Source: Kitasatospora cheerisanensis KCTC 2395
GTDB lineage: Bacteria > Actinomycetota > Actinomycetes > Streptomycetales > Streptomycetaceae
DNA: 64,000 nt
Reading direction: 5' to 3'
NCBI RefSeq assembly: GCF_000696185.1
Contig: NZ_KK853997.1
Coordinates: 5,679,794 to 5,743,793, forward strand
The notes under the pieces were generated by a model, which worked only from the letters and a program-made list of their open reading frames with translations, was not told where the DNA came from and did no database searches. Made by a program: the position numbers and the translations under genes. Below are positions 22,602 to 31,166 of the stretch, piece by piece. How positions within the stretch are numbered: the stretch's first letter is position 1; every line of letters starts with the position of its first letter.

Positions 22602-23425
22602 TCAGAACCTCGGCTCGCGGCGTTCCAGGAAGGCCGCCAGGCCCTCGCGGACGTCCGGGGCGGTGCGGGAGGCGCGCTCCCAGGGGGCGATGGCGGCGGG
22701 GGCGGCGGCCGGGGGACGGAGAGGGCGGCCTTGACGGCGCCGATGGTCTGCGGGGAGCGGCGGGCCAGGAGGCGGGCGAACTCGCGGGCGCGGGCGTCGA
22801 GTTCGGCCGGCGGGAGGACCTCGTCGAGGAGGCCGTAGCGTTCCGCGCGGGGGGCCGGGACCAACTCGCCGGAGAAGAGCAGGTACTTGGCGCGGGCGGG
22901 CCCGACCAGGGCGGCCAGGCGGAGGGTCGGGACGGCCGGGTAGACCACGCCGAGCTTGGCCGGCGTGATGCCGAGGCGGGCGTCCGCCGCGGCGAAGCGC
23001 AGGTCGCAGGCGACGGCCAGCTGGCAGCCGCCGCCCACGCAGGCGCCCCGGATCACGGCGAGGGTCGGCCGGGGGAAGGCCGCCAGCGCCTCCTCGGCGG
23101 CCACGTTCTGCGCGTGGTAGGCGTCCGCGGAGGCCGGATCGGCGTACACCTCGGCGAGTTCGGCGATGTCCGCGCCCGCCGAGAAGGCGCCCTCCGCGCC
23201 CGTCAGCAGCAGCGCCCGCACGTCGGGGCGCCCGCCGAGCCCGGCCAGCAGGCCCGGCAGCGCCCGCCACATCGCGCCGGTCACCGCGTTGCGGCGCTCC
23301 GGCCGGTCCAGCAGCACCGTCGCCACCCGGTCCTCGCCCACCCAGCAGCGCAGGCCGTCCGCACCGGTCGGCAGTTCGACGTCCCCGGGGCCCGGGCGGT
23401 CGAGCGGACGGGTGCTCGCGGACAT
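22602..23425 (-). CDS. Enoyl-CoA hydratase/isomerase family protein (frame broken near base 22713)
   Basis: This crotonase-fold enzyme of about 274 residues is expected to hydrate enoyl-CoA in beta-oxidation. The oxyanion-hole motifs are visible: GAFSAGADIAEL and GACVGGGCQLAVACDLRFA. The last part (APWERASRTAPDVREGLAAF) is in a different frame from the core. One C missing from the run in GTCCCCCGG near 22713 would restore AVKAALSVPRPPAAAPAAIAP. The ATG at 23425 follows GGAGG; a GTG lies one codon earlier. It converges on the acyl-CoA dehydrogenase gene that would make its substrate. Confidence 0.88.
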
Positions 23426-23502
23426 CACGGCCTCCGGGAGTGGGAGAGGGGACGGAGCGTCAGCCTTCCACAGCGCGCCGGGCGTTCACCATGTGACGCG
23501 GA

Positions 23503-24060
23503 TCAAGCGGAGGCGCGCAGCTCCCGCCACTCCGGCGCGAGCATCGACCAGACCTCCAGGTCCAGCCGCTCGCCGTGGTGCTCGGTCGCCCGGCGCATCG
23601 TCCCGTCCAGCGTCATGCCCAGGCGCCGGGCCACGGCACGGCTGGCCGGGTTGACCGTGGAGTTCCACCACTCGGCGCGGTACAGGCCGCGCTCGACCAG
23701 CGCGTAGTCCAGCAGGCGCCCGGCCGCGGCGGTGACCAGACCGCGGCCCCGGCCGGCCGGCTCCGTCCAGGCGCCGATCTCGCACACCCCGTCCCGGGTG
23801 TCGAAGCGGACGTACATCACGCCGCCGACCAGGGTGCCGCCCAGCCGGATCCCGTAGATCCGGCCGGTGTCGGTGGCCTGCTTGTCGGCGTACCGCTGCA
23901 GGGTGTTGCGGGCCGAGTCCAGGTCCGTGCTGATGCCCGCCCACGGGATGAACGGGTCGACGGTGGCCCGGGCCCGGTCCATGTGCGCGAGGAACTCCTC
24001 GGCCTGCCACGGCTCCAGCGGGCCGAGCTCGGCGTCCTCGGCGAGTGCGACGGTGTACAT
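23503..24060 (-). CDS. GNAT acetyltransferase, RimJ/RimL type
   Basis: This 185-residue acetyltransferase resembles RimJ/RimL enzymes that acetylate the N-termini of ribosomal proteins or small amines. The acetyl-CoA-binding motif region is TEPAGRGRGLVTAAAGRLL, and the C-terminal NPASRAVARRLGMTLDG is typical of the family. The ATG at 24060 follows GGAGGGG. An in-frame upstream ATG would add ten residues but has no ribosome binding site. It is divergent from a TetR gene, which may control it. The substrate is unknown. Confidence 0.87.
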   Translation of the reverse strand: MYTVALAEDAELGPLEPWQAEEFLAHMDRARATVDPFIPWAGISTDLDSARNTLQRYADKQATDTGRIYGIRLGGTLVGGVMYVRFDTRDGVCEIGAWTEPAGRGRGLVTAAAGRLLDYALVERGLYRAEWWNSTVNPASRAVARRLGMTLDGTMRRATEHHGERLDLEVWSMLAPEWRELRASA

Positions 24061-24092
24061 GGGCGGCCCCTCCGGCGTCACGACATACATAA

Positions 24093-24102
24093 CAAACGTT
24101 TG
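24093..24102. promoter_or_regulatory. Candidate TetR operator between GNAT and TetR genes
   Basis: CAAACGTTTG is a perfect 10-bp palindrome, with partial extension to ACAAACGTTTGGT. It is centred in the 60-bp divergent spacer, 19 bp before the TetR start. The short leader suggests that the regulator transcript is nearly leaderless. Confidence 0.6.
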
Positions 24103-24120
24103 GTAGGTACCCTAGCGCGC

Positions 24121-24747
24121 ATGACACCACCCGCCCGCGGAGACCACGAAGCACGACGCAGGGACGTCTCCGAAGCGGTCTGGCGGGTGCTCGCCGCCCG
24201 CGGCTTCGGCGGCCTCACGCTGCGCGCCGTCGCCGCCGAACTCGGCGCCTCCACCGGCCTGCTCACCCACTACTTCCCCCACAAGCGGGCCCTGGTCGCG
24301 CACGCGCTGGACGTCCTCGACCGGCAGGCCGCCGACCGGCACCGCCCCGCCACCGAGGCCGCCACCGCCGAAGCGGCCACCGCCCGCGGCCTGCCCGTGC
24401 TGCGCGCCGCCCTGCTCGACATCCTGCCGCTCGACGGGGAGGGCGCGGCCGGCAACCGGATCTGGGTCGGCTCCTGGGACGCCGCGCTCACCGACCCCGG
24501 ACTGACCGAGGAACACGCCGAGCGCTACCGCCGGGCCCGCCGGCGGATGGCCGAACTCTGCGCCGACGCGCAGGAACTGGGCGAGCTCCCGGCCGACCGG
24601 CCGGCCGCGGACCTCGCCGCGCTGGCCCAGTCCTTCACGCTCGGGCTGGTGGTGCAGGCGCTGTTCGCACCCGCGGAGTTCCCGCCGGAGCGCCAGCGTG
24701 CACTGCTCGACGACTTCCTGGCCGGACTGGCGGCGGGGGAGCGGTAG
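24121..24747 (+). CDS. TetR-family transcriptional regulator
   Basis: This 208-residue protein has the TetR helix-turn-helix near its N-terminus (FGGLTLRAVAAELGASTGLL, then THYFPHK). A C-terminal ligand-binding domain resembles the BetI/TetR_C_6 group (GNRIWVGSWDAAL, HAERYRRARRRMAEL). It is divergent from the acetyltransferase gene, and a palindrome lies between them, so mutual or autoregulation is likely. The inducer is unknown. The ATG at 24121 has no clear ribosome binding site. Confidence 0.88.
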   Translation: MTPPARGDHEARRRDVSEAVWRVLAARGFGGLTLRAVAAELGASTGLLTHYFPHKRALVAHALDVLDRQAADRHRPATEAATAEAATARGLPVLRAALLDILPLDGEGAAGNRIWVGSWDAALTDPGLTEEHAERYRRARRRMAELCADAQELGELPADRPAADLAALAQSFTLGLVVQALFAPAEFPPERQRALLDDFLAGLAAGER

Positions 24748-24775
24748 GCGCGGGGCGGCAGCGAAGGGGCGAGAC

Positions 24776-24834
24776 GGCTTCCCGCCGGGCGGCTTCCCGC
24801 GAGGCGGCTTCCCACAGGGCGGTTTCCCACGGGC
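24776..24834 (+). repeat. Four tandem copies of a 15-bp GC-rich unit
   Basis: The unit GGCTTCCCGCCGGGC repeats at 24776, 24791, 24806 and 24821; the last copy is 14 bases. It lies between the TetR stop and the tRNA gene. One frame would read GGFPP/GGFPR/GGFPQ, but that frame has no start signal and runs antisense through the tRNA, so I do not call it coding. Confidence 0.8.
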
Positions 24835-24896
24835 GGGGAACGGCCGGGGCGGGGAGGGGGGCTCCTCGACGGGCCGACCGGTCGGAGCCTGCTGTG

Positions 24897-24969
24897 TGCC
24901 CCCAGCAGGATTCGAACCTGCGACCTACCGCTTAGAAGGCGGGTGCTCTATCCGCTGAGCTATGGGGGC
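24897..24969 (-). tRNA. tRNA-Arg (anticodon UCU)
   Basis: The 73-base minus-strand gene folds as a cloverleaf. The acceptor stem is GCCCCCA with TGGGGGC and discriminator A. The anticodon stem is CCCGC/GCGGG around the loop CTTCTAA (anticodon TCT at 24934-24936), and the T loop is GGTTCGAATCC. It reads AGA codons, which are rare in this genome. CCA is not encoded. Confidence 0.95.
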
Positions 24970-25589
24970 CGGGGTGTGACCTCGGCCCGCTTGCCGGGCC
25001 TGGGCCGGGACGGGATGTTCCGGGACAGGATACGGGTGTTCAGTTCCGCCACCTGGACTTCGAAGACCGAACCGGGGTGTGTCGGCCTCCACGGGGCGGT
25101 CCGATAATCGCAGGTAGCGTCCTGGTGCGCAGCGCTCTGTGGGGTCCTGGAGCCGGACGTTGTGCACTCGTTACGGGGCTGTCGCCCCACCCGTTATGCA
25201 TTCGGCGCGGCAATCCCCCGGTTCGGCCCGCGGGTGGGGGCATGTTTAGGGGTTCCTGCCGCCGGATGACATGGACGGGGCGAGTTGACGCCCACCCGTT
25301 CGGGGTTTCGTCGGTGGCGCCGAGGTGTCCTACGGGTGAGGTGCGGGGGCGGGGGCTCTGGCGTGCAGGTTCTTGTCGTGGACACGCCTCCCAAGTGGGC
25401 GGTTCCGGCCCGGAAATCGACGGCATTCACCCTCACGAGTTATCCGGGTTTTCCACAGGGCCGGGTTTTCCACAGGAATGGCGAAGCCGCTGGCCCTGAT
25501 TTCCCGCCGGGCGCAGGATCTGCTCGCGACGGAAATTCCGTCGGTGAAAGGCGGACCGGCCGTCCGGCGGCCGGAGAGCGGAGGCGGAA
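24970..25589. other. Long intergenic region between tRNA-Arg and ssb
   Basis: These 620 bases hold no gene I can support. Several open frames exist on both strands without ribosome binding sites. The left part should contain the minus-strand tRNA promoter and the right part the ssb promoter. The only distinct structure is the tandem TTTTCCACA repeat at 25444-25476. Confidence 0.55.
25444..25476 (+). repeat. Tandem DnaA-box-like repeat upstream of ssb
   Basis: CCGGGTTTTCCACAGG occurs twice, at 25444-25459 and 25461-25476, with a 17-bp period. Each copy contains TTTTCCACA, one mismatch from the Streptomyces DnaA box TTGTCCACA. A GTTATCC precedes the first copy. It ends 113 bp before the ssb start. 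Confidence 0.6.
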
Positions 25590-26225
25590 ATGGACGGCGC
25601 GCTGGTGACGATGGTCGGCAATGCGGCCTCGAATGTGACGTACCGGGAGACGACCGGCGGGGTGGCCGTCGCGAGCTTCCGGCTGGCCGCGACGGAACGG
25701 CGCTACGACCGGGAGCGCGGCGACTGGGCGGACGGCGAGACCACCTGGGTGACGGTGGTGGCCTGGCGGCGGCTCGCGGTCAATCTGGTCGGTTCGGTCA
25801 ACAAAGGGGATCCGGTGGTGGTGAGCGGGCGGCTGCGGGTGCGCGAATGGGGAGAGGAGGCGAGCCGGCGCACCGAGGTCGAGATCGACGCCCGAGCGGT
25901 CGGCCACGATCTGACGCGCGGCACCTCCACCTTCCGGCGTGCGGTGGAGGCCCGCCCGGCGGACGCCAAAGCGGCGGCGGCGCAGGGCAGTTCGCCGGGC
26001 GAGTGGCCGGTCGCGGCGGCCGGCGGCGCGGGAAGGGGCGGATCCCGGGCGGTGTGCCTGGTGGAGGAGGCGGTGCCGGAGTGGATCGTCCGGGCAGTGG
26101 CGGCCCGCCGGGAAGCCGAGGCGACGGCCGGCGCGACGGCCCCGGCGGCGGGTGCGGCCGCGGCCCGGCGGGTGGCGCGGGCGGTGGGGCGGCCGGGGCT
26201 GCGGGGCCGGGAGGCTCGGATGTGA
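25590..26225 (+). CDS. ssb: Single-stranded DNA-binding protein (second-type SSB)
   Basis: This 211-residue protein starts with an OB-fold SSB domain: VTMVGNAASNVTYRETTGGVAVASF, then WVTVVAWRRLAVNLVGSVNKGDPVVVSGRLRVREW. The acidic DDDLPF-type tail of the main SSB, which recruits repair partners, is absent; the C-terminus is Ala/Arg rich. This suggests an SsbB-like paralogue, which in Streptomyces is linked to chromosome segregation during sporulation. A GGAGGCGG stretch precedes the ATG at 25590. A DnaA-box-like tandem repeat lies upstream. Confidence 0.87.
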   Translation: MDGALVTMVGNAASNVTYRETTGGVAVASFRLAATERRYDRERGDWADGETTWVTVVAWRRLAVNLVGSVNKGDPVVVSGRLRVREWGEEASRRTEVEIDARAVGHDLTRGTSTFRRAVEARPADAKAAAAQGSSPGEWPVAAAGGAGRGGSRAVCLVEEAVPEWIVRAVAARREAEATAGATAPAAGAAAARRVARAVGRPGLRGREARM

Positions 26226-26516
26226 CGGAGGAGGTTCTGAACTGACGGATTCTGGGCACGAGAGGCCCCGGGGAGTGCAATCCTGATTGCCCGCGCGGCG
26301 TGCCGTGACTTTATGTCGACTCATCAACTCCCGCTGACCGTCGGCTCCTTGATAACGAAACAGCCACGATATCGTCCTGATTTGCTACGGGCCCCGAGGG
26401 CTCCGATCGCGTCAATAGGATGCGTCTGGTCCACACACGTGCAGCGGTGCCACAGGGGGTGCCGCTTTGCAGGGGGCGGGTTGCCATCGGCACGTCGTCG
26501 CCCGGAGGGATCGCAC

Positions 26517-27932
26517 ATGTTCCACAAGCAGGGGCGGGCTGTCTCCCGCATCGTTTCTGTCATGCTCGCGTCCGGTCTGGTCGTCGGCTCCGGCCTGCTG
26601 GCCGCCGGCAGCGCCGCGGCGGCCGACGGCACGTCGGGCGTGACCGCGAAGCTGCAGGGCGGTGTCCGCTACGGCGAGCAGATCGAGCACGAGGTGAGCC
26701 CGGGCCACTGGCTGTCCATCCCCGCCGGGCAGTTCACCCTCGGCGTGGTCGGCACCGAGTCCACGCTGGACGTGTACTGCATCGACCTGCTCAACGACAC
26801 GCTCAAGAACGCCACTTACCACGAGACCGACTGGGCCTCCACGTCGCTCTCGCAGCCGGAGAAGGTCAAGGCCAAGGCCGGCCCGAAGATCCAGTGGATC
26901 CTGGAGCACTCCTTCCCGAACCTCGACGAGGCCGCGCTCTCCAAGGCCTCCGGGATCGACGGCCTGAGCAAGGACGACGCCGCCGCCGCCACCCAGGTCG
27001 CGATCTGGCACTTCTCCGACCCGAACGTCGCCACCAAGCAGAGCGACAAGTACCCGAAGGCCAAGCAGCTCACCGCCTGGCTGATCGCCCAGGCCGACGC
27101 CAAGGGCGGCGCCGAGGAGCCCAAGCCCTCGCTGGCCCTCAACCCCGGCTCGGTCGCGGGCAAGAGCGGCGAGACGCTCGGCCCGATCACCGTCACCACT
27201 GGCGGCGGCGCCGCCGACGTGACGGTCGCCCTCGACAAGAAGGGCACCGACGCCGGCGTCACCCTGGTGGACAAGAGCGGCGCCGCGGTGAAGACCGCCA
27301 AGAACGGCGACCAGCTCTTCGCCAAGGTCCCGGCCGGCGCCAACGCCGGCACCGCGAGCATCACCGCCGACGCCACCGCCACCATCAAGCTCGGCCGCGC
27401 GTTCGTCGGCGCCGAGGACGGCAAGCACAGCCAGACGCTGATCCTGGCCGGCAGCAACAAGGTCAAGGTCAACGCGCTCGCCACCCTGGCCTGGGCGCCC
27501 ACCGGCCCGATCCCGTCCGCCACCGCCAAGGTCGACTGCACCCAGGGCGCGCTGGTCCTCACCGTCGGCAACAAGGGCGACCAGGACTGGAAGTTCACCG
27601 TCGGCGGCAAGAACGTCACCGTGAAGCCCGGCACCACCCAGGACGTCACCCTGCCGGTCGCCGAGGACACCGCCTACAACTTCACCGTCACCGGCCCGGG
27701 CGGCTTCTCGCAGACCTTCAGCGGCGTGCTGAACTGCAAGACCGACAGCAACACCCTGCCGCCGGCCACCCCGACCGCCACCCCGTCGCCCAGCCCGAGC
27801 GGCCCTGAGCTGGCCACCACCGGTGGCGGCATGGGCACCGGCATCACCGCCGGCATCGCCGGCGCGCTGGTCGTCGCCGGCGCCGCCGCGGTCTACGCCC
27901 TGCGCCGCCGCGGCCGCCACAGCCGCGCCTGA
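26517..27932 (+). CDS. Thioester-domain (TQXA) LAxTG cell-surface protein
   Basis: This 471-residue protein has a Sec signal peptide ending near AAGSAAAADG and an N-terminal thioester domain. Cys88 in DVYCIDLLND and Gln160 in ATQVAIWHF are placed to form the internal Cys-Gln thioester seen in Gram-positive surface proteins that bond covalently to targets. Immunoglobulin-like segments follow, then a Pro/Thr/Ser stalk. The sorting signal has LATTG at residues 432-436, a hydrophobic span and RRRGR. LAxTG is the class E sortase motif of streptomycetes. No sortase is in the window. GGAGGG precedes the ATG at 26517. A hairpin 43 bases after the stop ends the unit. Confidence 0.9.
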   Translation: MFHKQGRAVSRIVSVMLASGLVVGSGLLAAGSAAAADGTSGVTAKLQGGVRYGEQIEHEVSPGHWLSIPAGQFTLGVVGTESTLDVYCIDLLNDTLKNATYHETDWASTSLSQPEKVKAKAGPKIQWILEHSFPNLDEAALSKASGIDGLSKDDAAAATQVAIWHFSDPNVATKQSDKYPKAKQLTAWLIAQADAKGGAEEPKPSLALNPGSVAGKSGETLGPITVTTGGGAADVTVALDKKGTDAGVTLVDKSGAAVKTAKNGDQLFAKVPAGANAGTASITADATATIKLGRAFVGAEDGKHSQTLILAGSNKVKVNALATLAWAPTGPIPSATAKVDCTQGALVLTVGNKGDQDWKFTVGGKNVTVKPGTTQDVTLPVAEDTAYNFTVTGPGGFSQTFSGVLNCKTDSNTLPPATPTATPSPSPSGPELATTGGGMGTGITAGIAGALVVAGAAAVYALRRRGRHSRA

Positions 27933-27974
27933 CACCCGCGCTGAACCCTCCCGGGCACCCCGCCGGTGAGGGGG

Positions 27975-28010
27975 ACGGCCCCGCCCCCGTACCGACGGGA
28001 GCGGGGCCGT
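27975..28010 (+). terminator. Hairpin terminator after the thioester-domain gene
   Basis: ACGGCCCCGC at 27975-27984 pairs with GCGGGGCCGT at 28001-28010 around a 16-base loop. It lies 43 bases after the upstream stop and before the ettA leader. Confidence 0.72.
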
Positions 28011-28148
28011 TCGCGTCACGGGCCGCCCGCAGCCGCGGCCCGGCCGTCCGCCGTGCGCCCCGAAGGGCGTTCGGGGCGGCACCGGCCTTACGGCACAATG
28101 GAACGCTGCAAGCCGATTAACTCGACGACGACGCCGGAGCGATCTCAC

Positions 28149-29813
28149 GTGGCGGAATACATCTACACCATGCGCAAGGTGCGCAAGGCACACGGCGACA
28201 AGGTCATCCTTGACGACGTGACGCTCTCCTTCCTCCCCGGGGCGAAGATCGGCGTCGTCGGCCCCAACGGCGCCGGTAAGTCCACCGTCCTGCGGATGAT
28301 GGCCGGCCTGGACCAGCCCTCCAACGGCGACGCCTTCCTCTCGCCGGGCTTCACCGTCGGCATGCTCCAGCAGGAGCCGCCGCTGGACGAGACGAAGACC
28401 GTGCTGGAGAACGTCCAGGACGGCGTCAAGGAGACCAAGGGCAAGCTCGACCGGTTCAACGAGATCGCCGAGCTGATGGCGACCGACTACTCGGACGCGC
28501 TGCTCGAGGAGATGGGCAAGCTCCAGGAGGACCTGGACCACGCCAACGCCTGGGACCTCGACGCCCAGCTGGAGCAGGCCATGGACGCGCTGGGCTGCCC
28601 GCCCGGCGACTGGCCGGTCACCAAGCTCTCCGGTGGCGAGAAGCGCCGCGTGGCGCTCTGCAAGCTGCTGCTGGAGCAGCCCGACCTGCTGCTCCTCGAC
28701 GAGCCCACCAACCACCTGGACGCCGAGTCGGTGAACTGGCTGGAGCAGCACCTGGAGAAGTACCCCGGAACCGTCGTCGCCGTCACCCACGACCGGTACT
28801 TCCTGGACAACGTCGCCGAGTGGATCCTCGAACTCGACCGCGGCCGCGCCTACCCGTACGAGGGCAACTACTCCACCTACCTGGAGACCAAGCAGACCCG
28901 TCTCAAGGTCGAGGGCCAGAAGGACGCCAAGCGCGCCAAGCGGCTCAAGGAAGAGCTGGAGTGGGTCCGCTCCAACGCCAAGGGCCGCCAGGCCAAGTCC
29001 AAGGCCCGCCTCGCCCGTTACGAGGAGATGGCGGCCGAGGCCGACAAGATGCGGAAGCTGGACTTCGAGGAGATCCAGATCCCGCCGGGCCCGCGCCTGG
29101 GCAGCGTCGTCATCGAGGTCGAGCACCTCAACAAGGCCTTCGGCGAGAAGGTCCTGATCGACGACCTGAGCTTCACCCTGCCGCGCAACGGCATCGTCGG
29201 CATCATCGGCCCGAACGGCGCCGGCAAGACCACCCTGTTCAAGATGCTCCAGGACCTGGAGACCCCGGACAGCGGCAAGGTCAAGGTCGGCGAGACCGTC
29301 AAGATCAGCTACGTCGACCAGACCCGCTCCAACATCGACCCGAAGAAGACCCTCTGGGAGGTCGTCTCCGACGGTCTGGACTGGATCAACGTCGGCCAGG
29401 TCGAGATGCCGTCCCGCGCCTACGTGTCGGCGTTCGGCTTCAAGGGCCCGGACCAGCAGAAGCCGGCCGGCGTGCTGTCCGGCGGTGAGCGCAACCGCCT
29501 CAACCTGGCGCTCACCCTCAAGCAGGGCGGCAACCTGCTGCTCCTCGACGAGCCGACCAACGACCTCGACGTCGAGACGCTGTCCTCGCTGGAGAACGCG
29601 CTGCTGGAGTTCCCCGGCTGCGCCGTGGTCATCTCCCACGACCGCTGGTTCCTGGACCGAGTGGCCACCCACATCCTCGCCTACGAGGGCGACAGCAAGT
29701 GGTTCTGGTTCGAGGGCAACTTCGAGTCCTACGAGAAGAACAAGATCGAGCGCCTGGGCGCCGATGCGGCCCGCCCGCACCGCGCGACCTACAAGAAGCT
29801 GACCCGCGGCTGA
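28149..29813 (+). CDS. ettA: Energy-dependent translational throttle protein EttA (ABC-F ATPase)
   Basis: This 554-residue soluble ABC-F protein binds the ribosomal E site and adjusts elongation to the ATP/ADP ratio. It has two nucleotide-binding domains: Walker A GPNGAGKST with signature LSGGEKRRV and LLLLDEPTNHLD, then Walker A GPNGAGKTT with LSGGERNRL and LLLDEPTNDLD. A charged linker joins them (KRLKEELEWVRSNAKGRQAKSKARLARYEE). There are no membrane segments. The N-terminus (AEYIYTMRKVRKAHGDKVIL) is characteristic of EttA. The GTG at 28149 is chosen because family proteins start here. A strong hairpin follows the stop. Confidence 0.95.
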   Translation: MAEYIYTMRKVRKAHGDKVILDDVTLSFLPGAKIGVVGPNGAGKSTVLRMMAGLDQPSNGDAFLSPGFTVGMLQQEPPLDETKTVLENVQDGVKETKGKLDRFNEIAELMATDYSDALLEEMGKLQEDLDHANAWDLDAQLEQAMDALGCPPGDWPVTKLSGGEKRRVALCKLLLEQPDLLLLDEPTNHLDAESVNWLEQHLEKYPGTVVAVTHDRYFLDNVAEWILELDRGRAYPYEGNYSTYLETKQTRLKVEGQKDAKRAKRLKEELEWVRSNAKGRQAKSKARLARYEEMAAEADKMRKLDFEEIQIPPGPRLGSVVIEVEHLNKAFGEKVLIDDLSFTLPRNGIVGIIGPNGAGKTTLFKMLQDLETPDSGKVKVGETVKISYVDQTRSNIDPKKTLWEVVSDGLDWINVGQVEMPSRAYVSAFGFKGPDQQKPAGVLSGGERNRLNLALTLKQGGNLLLLDEPTNDLDVETLSSLENALLEFPGCAVVISHDRWFLDRVATHILAYEGDSKWFWFEGNFESYEKNKIERLGADAARPHRATYKKLTRG

Positions 29814-29829
29814 CCCGCGGTCGCACGGA

Positions 29830-29867
29830 CGGCCCGGCAGTCCACCCTCGGGCGGACTGCCGGGCCG
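29830..29867 (+). terminator. Hairpin terminator after ettA
   Basis: CGGCCCGGCAGTCC (29830-29843) pairs with GGACTGCCGGGCCG (29854-29867), giving a 14-bp perfect stem and a 10-base loop. It starts 16 bases after the ettA stop. Confidence 0.85.
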
Positions 29868-29914
29868 CGGCCCGTAGGCTTCCTGCGGGTCCACCTGAGC
29901 TTGAGGAGTACACC

Positions 29915-30358
29915 GTGGCACGTCACATCTACGCCTGCCCCCTGCGGTGGTCGGACATGGACGCCTTCGGTCACGTCAACAACGTGGTCTTCCTGCGCTA
30001 CCTGGAGGAGGCCCGGATCGACTTCATGTTCACCCAGGCCGCCGAGGCCGGCGCCGGGGAGTTCGCGGGCGGGTCCGTGGTCGCGCGCCACGAGATCGAC
30101 TACAAGCGGCCGCTGGTGCACCGCCCGGAGCCGGTGACCATCGAGACCTGGGTGACGAAGATCGGCGGCGCCTCGCTGACCGTCTCCTACGAGATCAAGG
30201 ACGTCGCCGAGGACGGCACCGAGACGGTGTACGTCACGGCCTCCACCGTGGTCGTCCCCTACAACCTCGCCGAGGGCCGGCCGCGCCGGATCAGCGCCGT
30301 GGAGCGCGAGTTCCTCGGCCGCTTCATGGACGAGCAGCCGGCCGGCTGCGCCGCCTGA
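29915..30358 (+). CDS. Acyl-CoA thioesterase, hotdog fold (4HBT)
   Basis: This 147-residue single-domain hotdog protein has the motif WSDMDAFGHVNNVVFLRYLEEAR, which contains the catalytic aspartate region of 4HBT thioesterases of the YbgC/FcbC type. It should hydrolyse acyl-CoA or acyl-ACP thioesters in the cytoplasm. The acyl specificity is unknown. The GTG at 29915 follows TTGAGGAG. The gene lies just after the ettA terminator and 107 bp before an unrecognised gene on the same strand. Confidence 0.9.
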   Translation: MARHIYACPLRWSDMDAFGHVNNVVFLRYLEEARIDFMFTQAAEAGAGEFAGGSVVARHEIDYKRPLVHRPEPVTIETWVTKIGGASLTVSYEIKDVAEDGTETVYVTASTVVVPYNLAEGRPRRISAVEREFLGRFMDEQPAGCAA

Positions 30359-30465
30359 CGGACCGTCGGCCCGCGCCGCCCCGAGCCCGCCGCACCGACA
30401 GGACCGACCCGGACCGGTACGCACCGACGTGCCGGGACGCACTGACGAATCGAGCTGAACCCCCG

Positions 30466-31158
30466 GTGACCGCGCAGCCCCGCCTCGACCTCGCCGACCA
30501 GGGGGAGGCCGCCGACCTGGCCGCCTTCCTGGGCCGGCTGATCCGCTTCGACCGGGCCGCCGCAGTCCGGCTGCAGGCGGTGCCGGCGGCGGAGGGCGGC
30601 GGGGTGCTGGCGGTGTTCGGGCGGCTGCCGCTGGGCGGTTCGGCGGTGCTCGCGCTGCGCACCGTGCGGCTCACCGGCCGGGTGGCGGACGCCGATCTCA
30701 CCGTCTCCGCCGGGCAGTTGCTGGAGTCCGTGGACGAGCCGGCCGCCACGGTCGCGCTGCCCGCCCCGGTCACCGGCCCGTCCTGGGCGGGCCTGCTGCC
30801 GCCGCGCTCCGGCTGGCAGCCGCTCGGGCAGCCGCCGGTGGACCGGGTGATGGACGAAGTGCGGACCGCCGTCGCCGAGTTCAAGCAGCGCACCGCCGAG
30901 GTGCCGGAGCACCACCGGAGCCGGCAGGCGGTGGACGCGATAGCGGACGAGATCTGGTCCCGGCCGCTGGTCGCCGTCGAGGGCCTGCCGCTGCGGGCCG
31001 CGCACGCCGCCTACGCGATCGGCTTCCTGCGGCCCGGCACCCCGCTGCGGGCGCACCGGGCCGGGGCCTGGCTGCGGCTGGACGCCCCGGCGGGCTCGGT
31101 CGCGCTGCGGGCGGGCGGCGCGCCCGGTGCGGGCCTGGGGCTCAGCCCGCTGCGGTAA
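30466..31158 (+). CDS. Conserved hypothetical protein, actinobacterial
   Basis: I do not recognise this 230-residue protein. It has no signal peptide, no membrane span and no cysteine motif. The N-terminal half is rich in Leu, Ala and Val with short beta-like stretches (GGGVLAVFGRLPLGGSAVL). A helical segment near residues 125-150 contains MDEVRTAVAEFKQRTAEV. GC codon structure and the good frame over its full length support a real gene. The GTG at 30466 has only a weak ribosome binding site. It may be co-transcribed with the thioesterase. It converges on glbO with 8 bp between stops. Confidence 0.7.
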   Translation: MTAQPRLDLADQGEAADLAAFLGRLIRFDRAAAVRLQAVPAAEGGGVLAVFGRLPLGGSAVLALRTVRLTGRVADADLTVSAGQLLESVDEPAATVALPAPVTGPSWAGLLPPRSGWQPLGQPPVDRVMDEVRTAVAEFKQRTAEVPEHHRSRQAVDAIADEIWSRPLVAVEGLPLRAAHAAYAIGFLRPGTPLRAHRAGAWLRLDAPAGSVALRAGGAPGAGLGLSPLR

Positions 31159-31166
31159 CGGGCCGG

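Noticed and set aside
24698..24958. Plus-strand open frame with GGFP repeats covering the tRNA-Arg gene
   Set aside because: No ribosome binding site, start buried in the TetR gene, and the frame reads antisense through a well-formed tRNA.
25194..25436. Minus-strand 80-residue frame upstream of ssb
   Set aside because: No ribosome binding site, biased composition, and several competing frames over the same bases.
25444..25476. Chromosomal replication origin
   Set aside because: Only two imperfect DnaA-like boxes and no dnaA, dnaN or rpmH nearby; too little for oriC.
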